From positions 4,079,370-4,143,369 of the forward strand of contig NZ_CP044399.1 in the NCBI RefSeq assembly GCF_008931805.1: a stretch of 64,000 bases of DNA, read 5' to 3'. The notes beneath the pieces were generated by a model that worked only from the letters and a program-made list of their open reading frames with translations, made no database searches and was not told where the DNA came from. Made by a program: the position numbers and the translations under genes. The DNA comes from Moritella marina ATCC 15381. GTDB lineage: Bacteria; Pseudomonadota; Gammaproteobacteria; Enterobacterales; Moritellaceae. Below, in pieces: positions 56,559-64,000 of the stretch (position 1 is its first letter; each line of letters starts with the position of its first letter).

Positions 56559-57875
56559 ATGGCTAAAAAACCAGGGTTGGAAACGAATAAATCTCAAGGT
56601 GGCTTATCAGAATTGAAAAGTCGTTTATGGTTCGTGTTGGGTGCTATTATAGTATTCCGCGCAGGCTCTTTTGTTCCGATTCCTGGTATTGATGCCTCTG
56701 TACTTGCTACGCTGTTTGATTCGCAAAAGGGTACCATCTTAGAAATGTTTAACATGTTCTCTGGTGGTGCGCTTGAGCGAGCGTCTATTTTTGCGTTGGG
56801 TATTATGCCGTATATTTCGGCCTCTATTATCATACAGTTATTAACTGTTGTTAATCCTACACTTGCCGAATTGAAAAAAGACGGTGATGCAGGACGACGC
56901 AAGATTAGCCAGTATACCCGTTACGGAACATTGTTCTTAGGTACTTTCCAAGCTATTGGTATTGCTAAAGGCTTACCTAACATGGTTGATGGACTTGTCC
57001 ATAATCCAGGGTTAAGTTTTTACTTTACTGCTGTAGTGAGTTTAGTAACTGGTACTATGTTCTTAATGTGGTTAGGTGAACAAATTACCGAACGCGGTAT
57101 TGGTAATGGTATCTCAATATTAATTTTTGCAGGTATTGTTGCTGGTATGCCGCCAGCTATCGGACAAACAGTCGAACAGGTTATCGATGGTAACCTTCAC
57201 GGCTTGTTATTGTTGGTATTAGCTGGTGTAGTTTTTGCTGTTACATATTTTGTTGTATTTGTAGAGCGCGGTCAGCGTAGAATTGTGGTAAACTACGCAA
57301 AACGCCAACAAGGACGACGTGTTTTTGCAGCTCAAAGCACGCATTTACCGTTGAAGCTTAACATGGCCGGTGTTATTCCAGCTATTTTCGCTTCGAGTAT
57401 AATTTTGTTTCCTGGAACGCTTGCACAATGGTTCGGTCAGAATGAAGGTTTATCTTTCCTTACTGACATTTCCTTGGCTCTACAGCCAGGACAACCTTTG
57501 TATGTAATGCTTTATGCAGCAGCAATTATCTTCTTCTGTTTCTTCTATACAGCGTTGGTATTTAACCCACGCGAAACAGCAGATAATTTGAAGAAGAGCG
57601 GGGCGTTCATCCCAGGTATTAGACCAGGCGAACAAACTTCAAGGTATATAGACAAAGTAATGTCACGATTAACTCTAGCGGGTTCTTTGTACATTACATT
57701 TATTTGTCTAGTACCGTTGTTCATGACACAAGCTATGGGTGTGCAGTTCTATTTCGGTGGAACATCACTACTTATTATGGTTGTGGTAATCATGGACTTT
57801 ATGGCTCAAGTTCAGACCCATTTGATGTCTCATCAATATGGTGATGTACTTAAGAAAGCTAATTTAAAAGGTTAA
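56559..57875 (+). CDS. secY: Protein translocase subunit SecY
   Basis: 438 residues (E. coli 443) with ten predicted membrane helices, the plug region after helix 1 ([38 protein letters not shown]) and cytoplasmic loops that bind SecA and ribosomes ([38 protein letters not shown]). It forms the SecYEG channel for export and membrane insertion. It keeps the standard place between rplO and rpmJ. Confidence 0.99.
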   Translation: MAKKPGLETNKSQGGLSELKSRLWFVLGAIIVFRAGSFVPIPGIDASVLATLFDSQKGTILEMFNMFSGGALERASIFALGIMPYISASIIIQLLTVVNPTLAELKKDGDAGRRKISQYTRYGTLFLGTFQAIGIAKGLPNMVDGLVHNPGLSFYFTAVVSLVTGTMFLMWLGEQITERGIGNGISILIFAGIVAGMPPAIGQTVEQVIDGNLHGLLLLVLAGVVFAVTYFVVFVERGQRRIVVNYAKRQQGRRVFAAQSTHLPLKLNMAGVIPAIFASSIILFPGTLAQWFGQNEGLSFLTDISLALQPGQPLYVMLYAAAIIFFCFFYTALVFNPRETADNLKKSGAFIPGIRPGEQTSRYIDKVMSRLTLAGSLYITFICLVPLFMTQAMGVQFYFGGTSLLIMVVVIMDFMAQVQTHLMSHQYGDVLKKANLKG

Positions 57876-57924
57876 TCCTCGTAAATTAGTTTGAGCATGT
57901 CCTATAACAGTTACGGAGTAAGAA

Positions 57925-58038
57925 ATGAAAGTTCGTGCATCTGTTAAAAAGATTTGTCGTAATTGCAAAGTGATCAAACGTCACGGTGTAGTACGCGTAA
58001 TCTGTGTTGAACCAAAGCATAAACAACGCCAAGGTTAA
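57925..58038 (+). CDS. rpmJ: Ribosomal protein L36, zinc-binding form
   Basis: 37 residues: [20 protein letters not shown], then [17 protein letters not shown]. Cysteines 11, 14 and 27 with histidine 32 bind zinc, the C+ form. The smallest ribosomal protein, on the large subunit. GGAG lies nine bases upstream of the ATG. It ends the spc gene string; a hairpin and the alpha leader follow. Confidence 0.98.
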   Translation: MKVRASVKKICRNCKVIKRHGVVRVICVEPKHKQRQG

Positions 58039-58045
58039 GCAAAAT

Positions 58046-58087
58046 TAGAAACTTGGATTAGATTAATTAATCTTTTTCAAGTTTCTA
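58046..58087 (+). other. Long hairpin between rpmJ and rpsM
   Basis: TAGAAACTTG (58046-58055) pairs exactly with CAAGTTTCTA (58078-58087), enclosing GATTAATTAATC. There is no T run directly after it, so it may be a partial terminator or an RNA-processing site at the spc/alpha boundary. Confidence 0.45.
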
Positions 58088-58097
58088 TTGCAATATA

Positions 58098-58177
58098 TCT
58101 CTCTTCTGAGTATCCTTACGGGCTTTTCGAAGAGAGCAATCTTTTTTATTTAACACCTTAAGTGGAGTGGTATAGTG
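58098..58177 (+). promoter_or_regulatory. Alpha operon leader, S4 repressor target
   Basis: CTGAGTATCCTTACGGGCTTTTC, TGGAGTGGTATAGTG and the outer CTCTCTTC/GAAGAGAG arms correspond, nearly word for word, to the E. coli alpha-operon translational control element, where S4 traps a pseudoknot over the rpsM start. Regulation by S4 (gene at 58962) is therefore expected. Confidence 0.8.
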
Positions 58178-58531
58178 GCCCGTATAGCCGGCATTAACAT
58201 TCCTGATCAAAAGCATACAGTCATTGCCCTGACTGGTGTTTTCGGTATTGGTGCAACACGTGCGAAAGCAATTTGTGTTGCAACTGGTATCGCTGAAACA
58301 GCTAAGATCAGAGAGCTAGAAGAAGCTCAACTAGAACTTCTTCGCGAAGAAGTAGGTAAATACACTGTAGAAGGTGACCTACGTCGTGAAGTAAGTATGA
58401 ATATCAAGCGTCTGATGGACCTCGGTTGTTACCGTGGTATTCGTCACCGTCGCAGCTTACCTCTACGTGGTCAACGCACTAAAACAAATGCGCGCACCCG
58501 TAAAGGTCCGCGTAAAGCTATCAAGAAATAG
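58175..58531 (+). CDS. rpsM: Ribosomal protein S13, GTG start
   Basis: 118 residues, E. coli length, from a GTG at 58175 with TGGAG upstream; E. coli rpsM also begins with [33 protein letters not shown] and the basic tail [29 protein letters not shown] are standard. S13 in the head contacts P-site tRNA. First gene of the alpha operon; the weak start is part of S4 control. Confidence 0.99.
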   Translation: MARIAGINIPDQKHTVIALTGVFGIGATRAKAICVATGIAETAKIRELEEAQLELLREEVGKYTVEGDLRREVSMNIKRLMDLGCYRGIRHRRSLPLRGQRTKTNARTRKGPRKAIKK

Positions 58532-58544
58532 GAGCTGACGAGTA

Positions 58545-58934
58545 ATGGCTAAAACCCCAACTCGCGCTCGTAAGCGCGTTAAAAAGCAAGTTGCTGACGG
58601 TATTGCACACGTTCATGCTTCTTTCAATAACACTATTGTGACAATCACAGATCGCCAAGGTAATGCTTTATCTTGGGCAACTGCAGGCGGCTCAGGCTTC
58701 CGTGGTTCTCGTAAGTCAACTCCATTCGCTGCGCAGGTTGCTGCTGAGCGTGCTGGTGAAATGGCTAAAGAGTACGGTTTGAAAAATTTAGAAGTTATGG
58801 TTAAGGGCCCTGGTCCTGGTCGTGAATCTTCTATTCGTGCATTGAATTCGATTGGTTATAAAATTACTAACATCACTGATGTTACACCAATCCCTCACAA
58901 TGGTTGTCGTCCACCTAAAAAGCGTCGCGTATAA
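58545..58934 (+). CDS. rpsK: Ribosomal protein S11
   Basis: 129 residues, E. coli length. [49 protein letters not shown] and the C-terminal [18 protein letters not shown] are present. S11 lies on the platform near the E site and the Shine-Dalgarno helix. The asparagine-glycine after PH may be isomerised as in E. coli. rpsD follows after 27 bases. Confidence 0.99.
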   Translation: MAKTPTRARKRVKKQVADGIAHVHASFNNTIVTITDRQGNALSWATAGGSGFRGSRKSTPFAAQVAAERAGEMAKEYGLKNLEVMVKGPGPGRESSIRALNSIGYKITNITDVTPIPHNGCRPPKKRRV

Positions 58935-58961
58935 CGCTTTTAGGAATATTGGAGAAAGAAC

Positions 58962-59582
58962 ATGGCTAGATATTTGGGCCCAAAGCTCAAGCTTAGTCGT
59001 CGTGAAGGTACAGATCTTTTCTTGAAAAGTGGCGTACGCGCGATTGAATCTAAGTGTAAAATTGATAACGCACCTGGTGTACATGGTGCACGTAAACCTC
59101 GTCTATCTGACTACGGTTTACAACTACGTGAAAAGCAAAAAGTTCGTCGTATGTACGGTGTACTTGAAAAGCAATTCCGTAACTTATATAAAGAAGCTGC
59201 TCGTCTAAAAGGTAACACTGGTGAAAACCTACTTGCTTTATTAGAAGGCCGTCTAGATAACGTTGTTTATCGTATGGGCTTTGGTTCTACTCGTGCGGAA
59301 TCGCGCCAGCTAGTAAGCCACAAAGCAATCGTTGTAAACGGTAAAGTTGTAAATATCCCTTCTTACAAAGTGAAAGTTAACGATACAGTTAGCATTCGCG
59401 AGAAGGCTAAGAAGCAAGCTCGTATCGCTTCAGCTCTTGAAATTTCAGAGCAGCGTGAGAAAGCATCTTGGGTTGAAGTTGACAGTAAGACACTTGAAGG
59501 CGTTTTCAAACGTGCTCCTGAGCGTTCTGATCTGTCTGCAGACATCAACGAACAGCTTATTGTTGAACTTTACTCTAAGTAA
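58962..59582 (+). CDS. rpsD: Ribosomal protein S4
   Basis: 206 residues, E. coli length. [24 protein letters not shown] with E. coli-like arrangement, the S4 domain around residues 95-160 ([48 protein letters not shown]). It starts small-subunit assembly, contributes to decoding accuracy and is the alpha-operon repressor. TTGGAG gives the ribosome binding site; rpoA follows after 26 bases. Confidence 0.99.
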   Translation: MARYLGPKLKLSRREGTDLFLKSGVRAIESKCKIDNAPGVHGARKPRLSDYGLQLREKQKVRRMYGVLEKQFRNLYKEAARLKGNTGENLLALLEGRLDNVVYRMGFGSTRAESRQLVSHKAIVVNGKVVNIPSYKVKVNDTVSIREKAKKQARIASALEISEQREKASWVEVDSKTLEGVFKRAPERSDLSADINEQLIVELYSK

Positions 59583-59608
59583 AGTTAACTTCATAAGAGA
59601 GGACATAC

Positions 59609-60595
59609 ATGCAGGGTTCTGTAACAGAATTTCTAAGACCAAGACTTGTTGATATTGAGCAAATTAGCTCAACACGTGCCAAGGTAACACTTGAACCGTT
59701 AGAGCGTGGCTTCGGTCATACTCTAGGTAATGCTTTACGTCGTATTCTACTTTCTTCTATGCCAGGTTGTGCTGTAACAGAAGTTGAGATCGACGGCGTA
59801 CTCCATGAGTACAGCAGTAAAGAAGGCGTTCAAGAAGATGTTCTTGAAATTCTTCTTAACTTGAAAGGTCTTGCAATCAAACTTGAAGGCAAAGACGAAG
59901 CGTTACTAACTTTAACTAAGTCAGGTACAGGTCCTGTATTGGCAGGTGACATCACTCATGATGGTGATGTTGAGATTGTAAATCCAGAACATGTGATTTG
60001 TAATTTAACCGGTCAAGCAGATATCAGTATGCGCATTCGTGTTGCTAAAGGACGTGGTTACGTTCCTGCTTCAACTCGTGTACATGCTGATGATGAAGAG
60101 CGTCCTATCGGTCGTTTGCTTGTTGATGCTGCATTCAGCCCTGTAAGCCGTATCGCTTACAATGTTGAAGCTGCTCGTGTTGAGCAACGTACTAACCTTG
60201 ATAAGTTAGTAATCGATATGGAAACTGATGGAACATTAGATCCAGAAGAAGCTATTCGTCGTTCTGCTACAATTCTGGCTGAACAGCTTGATGCTTTCGT
60301 TGATCTTCGTGATGTAACGGAACCAGAGCAGAAAGAAGAGAAACCAGAGTTCGATCCGATACTGCTACGTCCTGTTGATGATTTAGAACTTACTGTTCGT
60401 TCAGCTAACTGCCTTAAAGCAGAAGCTATTCACTATATTGGTGATCTTGTACAGCGTACTGAGGTTGAGTTACTTAAAACACCTAACCTTGGTAAGAAGT
60501 CTTTAACTGAAATTAAAGATGTTCTAGCGTCACGTGGTCTTTCTCTAGGTATGCGCCTAGAAAATTGGCCGCCAGCAAGTATCTCGGACGAATAG
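59609..60595 (+). CDS. rpoA: RNA polymerase alpha subunit
   Basis: 328 residues (E. coli 329). N-terminal assembly domain ([46 protein letters not shown]), acidic linker ([15 protein letters not shown], about 236-250) and C-terminal domain with [51 protein letters not shown], the arginine-bearing DNA surface that reads UP elements such as the AT-rich runs ahead of the rrn P1 promoters here. GAGG upstream. Confidence 0.99.
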   Translation: MQGSVTEFLRPRLVDIEQISSTRAKVTLEPLERGFGHTLGNALRRILLSSMPGCAVTEVEIDGVLHEYSSKEGVQEDVLEILLNLKGLAIKLEGKDEALLTLTKSGTGPVLAGDITHDGDVEIVNPEHVICNLTGQADISMRIRVAKGRGYVPASTRVHADDEERPIGRLLVDAAFSPVSRIAYNVEAARVEQRTNLDKLVIDMETDGTLDPEEAIRRSATILAEQLDAFVDLRDVTEPEQKEEKPEFDPILLRPVDDLELTVRSANCLKAEAIHYIGDLVQRTEVELLKTPNLGKKSLTEIKDVLASRGLSLGMRLENWPPASISDE

Positions 60596-60635
60596 TAAAC
60601 ACTAGTCAAAAGATTTTTGTAAGAAGGATAAGTTC

Positions 60636-61019
60636 ATGCGCCATCGTAAGAGTGGTCGTCAACTAAATCGTAACAGCAGCCACCGTCAGGCTATGTTCCG
60701 TAATATGGCATGTTCTTTAGTTAGCCACGAGATCATTAAAACGACTCTGCCTAAAGCTAAAGAACTACGTCGTGTAGTTGAGCCTCTAATTACACTTGCT
60801 AAAACGGATAGCGTAGCTAACCGTCGTCTAGCATTTGCACGTACCCGCAGCGATGAAGTTGTAGGTAAACTATTTAAAGAATTAGGCCCACGTTTCGAAA
60901 ACCGTTCAGGCGGTTACACTCGAATCTTAAAATGTGGTCTACGTACTGGCGATAAAGCTCCTATGGCTTATATCGAACTAGTAGATCGTCCAGCTGTTGA
61001 AGCTGCTGACGAAGAATAG
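60636..61019 (+). CDS. rplQ: Ribosomal protein L17
   Basis: 127 residues, E. coli length. [56 protein letters not shown] is diagnostic. L17 lies near the tunnel exit. Last gene of the alpha operon; AAGGATAAG precedes the ATG, and a strong terminator follows within 15 bases. Confidence 0.99.
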   Translation: MRHRKSGRQLNRNSSHRQAMFRNMACSLVSHEIIKTTLPKAKELRRVVEPLITLAKTDSVANRRLAFARTRSDEVVGKLFKELGPRFENRSGGYTRILKCGLRTGDKAPMAYIELVDRPAVEAADEE

Positions 61020-61033
61020 TTTTAAATAGTATT

Positions 61034-61064
61034 AAAAGCCAGAGCTCATGCTCTGGCTTTTTTA
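61034..61064 (+). terminator. Alpha operon terminator
   Basis: AAAAGCCAGAG, six-base loop, CTCTGGCTTTT with a run of T. Confidence 0.93.
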
Positions 61065-61615
61065 TTTCTAATCCCCCCGTTTTTCTTTCTTCTTAAATTA
61101 CAAATGATCATATCCTTATCGCTCCCTTCTTTTTAGATTTCACGATTTTTAACTACAGTACTTATTAGTCCTTTAATATTTATTTATTCGTTCTTTCGAA
61201 TAGACTTTCAATGCCATATATTGCTATTTACCCGTATTTTTAGCTTCAAATAACGTTATTACCCTATATTCATGTAGTTTAGGTTGATAAAGTCACTCAG
61301 CGTCTATTTTTTGTACTGATTTATGTTTTTTAATAATTTCTCATTTTAGCGCTTGCCAATGTGATCTAAATCTCTATAATGCGACCTCACTGACACGGCA
61401 ACAGCCGCTCAGTATGTTCTTTAACAATTTATTCAAGCAATCTGTGTGAGCACTTGCAGAGATATAATGACCAAATATTATATCAATGTAATTGTGAACA
61501 TTAAATTAAATCGAAAGATTTGATTATTAATTACGAAGCTTAATTGCTTTGCAATTAAAGTACAGAATTCATTGAGCCGACTTAATCAACATCGTTGATT
61601 AGTCAAAAAACTTTT
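61065..61615 (+). promoter_or_regulatory. rrn3 upstream region, promoter and leader
   Basis: No gene. Bases 61065-61350 are very AT-rich and include likely UP-element sequence. P1, the CGGC-AACA-GCCG hairpin (61397-61408) and boxA TGTTCTTTAACA (61415-61426, one base off the usual word) follow. There is no P2 block as in rrn1. The segment at 61522-61558 differs from the rrn1/rrn2 leader. Confidence 0.8.
61353..61388 (+). promoter_or_regulatory. rrn3 P1 promoter
   Basis: TTGCCA at 61353-61358, 16-bp spacer, TATAAT at 61375-61380, GCGACCTC discriminator; the following 20 bases match the rrn1 P1 transcript start. Confidence 0.88.
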
Positions 61616-63157
<1,542 letters not shown>

Positions 63158-63256
63158 CGTAAAGTTGTTAATTTTTGTAAGTGCCCACACAAATTGCTTG
63201 AATAGAAACGTTGAAGACAACGATTGGGATGAAATCCAATCGTGAAAGTAAATAGT

Positions 63257-63332
63257 GTCCCGTTCGTCTAGAGGCCTAGGACACCGCCCTTTCACGGCGG
63301 TAACACGAGTTCAAATCTCGTACGGGATACCA
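63257..63332 (+). tRNA. tRNA-Glu (anticodon TTC), rrn3
   Basis: Identical to the tRNA in rrn2: 76 bases, anticodon TTC, encoded CCA, G1-U72 closing pair and A73 discriminator. It lies in the same spacer context, 100 bases after the 16S end. Confidence 0.96.
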
Positions 63333-63402
63333 CTTTTCTTTCTGACTAAAAATCAAAAATAACTAATCTCTTTAGATTCATTATTTTTGCTTTTTAGCAA
63401 AT

Positions 63403-63414
63403 TGCTCTTTAAAA
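63403..63414 (+). promoter_or_regulatory. Spacer boxA, rrn3
   Basis: TGCTCTTTAAAA between tRNA-Glu and 23S, as in rrn1 (6902-6913) and rrn2 (12326-12337); it reloads antitermination factors ahead of the long 23S gene. Confidence 0.8.
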
Positions 63415-63579
63415 ATTTGGAAAGCTGAATAAATAAAGAAGTTCTTAAAACACGTTATTGAATAGTTCATTTTCGAGTGAATGGTTTAATAACAATGAAG
63501 TGTTCTTGAGTATTCTTGAGGCGAAAAAAACTAGATAATACCTAGTTATTTCAATTGTACAGTCTGCTTTAGATTGTAT

Positions 63580-64000
63580 GGTTAAGTGACTAAGCGTATA
63601 CGGTGGATGCCTAGGCAGTCAGAGGCGATGAAGGACGTGTTAATCTGCGTTAAGCTGTGGGGAGTTGATAAAAAGCGTTAATCCACAGATTTCCGAATGG
63701 GGGAACCCACCTTACTAAGTAAGGTATCGTAACGTGAATACATAGCGTTACGAAGCGAACCGGGAGAACTGAAACATCTAAGTACCCCGAGGAAAAGAAA
63801 TCAATAGAGATACCCTTAGTAGCGGCGAGCGAACGGGGTCTAGCCCTTAAGCAGTTTGGAAGTTAATGGAAGATTCTGGAAAGTTTCACGATACAGGGTG
63901 ATAGTCCCGTACATGAAAACGACCTTACTGTGAAATCGAGTAGGACGGCACACGTGATATGCTGTTTGAATATGGGAGGACCATCTTCCAAGGCTAAATA
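63580..64000 (+). rRNA. 23S ribosomal RNA, rrn3, cut by the window end
   Basis: The first 421 bases of 23S rRNA, starting GGTTAAGTGACTAAGCG; the rest and any 5S lie beyond the window. It has GAGGAAAAGAAATC (63789-63802) with four A as in E. coli, where rrn1 and rrn2 show three. Confidence 0.96.

Overview
The window is the chromosomal core of a gammaproteobacterium, most likely a Moritella species or a close relative (Alteromonadales/Vibrionales side). Reasons: E. coli-like synteny around the rRNA, met, ppc-arg and ribosomal protein loci; vibrio/shewanella-like neighbourhoods (dprA-smg-purE-tsaC-aroE, priA/rpmE, argS-ftsN-hslVU, pldB-yigL); and an argECBFGH cluster whose last gene is a fused argininosuccinate lyase/N-acetylglutamate synthase, ArgH(A), an arrangement described from cold-loving Moritella. 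I see no prophage, transposon, CRISPR array, toxin or other accessory island; nearly everything is housekeeping DNA.

Layout. 1-4,768: the end of dprA, then smg, a zinc-ribbon gene, purE, tsaC, aroE and, converging on them, a gamma-carbonic-anhydrase-like gene; this is the E. coli rrnD flank. 5,250-15,665: two complete rRNA operons head to tail (rrn1 without a spacer tRNA, rrn2 with tRNA-Glu), apparently served by one promoter region and one terminator. 15,895-22,610: serC of the less common type, a PhnA-like zinc protein, a BaiN/YhiN flavoprotein, an unusual lipoprotein, yigL and pldB. 22,900-30,178: a possible 41-codon gene, hslUV, an FtsN-like gene, argS and priA on the minus strand, with rpmE divergent. 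30,581-36,714: malic enzyme, an S4-domain RNA-binding protein, metJ divergent from metL-metF with readable MetJ operators (no metB). 36,811-46,935: ppc and argE on the minus strand, argCBFG-argHA on the plus strand, with paired ARG boxes between them. 47,386-61,019: the S10, spc and alpha ribosomal protein operons in canonical order, with secY and rpoA. 61,616-64,000: a third rRNA operon, truncated in its 23S gene by the window end.

How it works together. The ribosomal half (three rrn operons, about 28 r-protein genes, RNA polymerase alpha, SecY) is growth-rate machinery; recognisable control elements are rRNA P1 promoters, boxA antitermination sites, the S10 leader and the alpha-operon S4 target. 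The metabolic half links amino acid synthesis: MetJ represses metL and metF, and ArgR boxes control arginine synthesis, which runs linearly through ArgE deacetylation with the first step supplied by the tail of ArgHA; Ppc feeds oxaloacetate/aspartate to both pathways.

The most interesting signals are not new gene systems but (i) the tandem rrn pair with no visible promoter or terminator between copies, (ii) the mosaic, partly covarying differences between the three rRNA operons, (iii) apparent sequence corruption in the rRNA copies concentrated at CCWGG-type positions, which looks like uncorrected sequencing error, and (iv) a possible 12-residue, three-arginine leader peptide with a hairpin ahead of argC.
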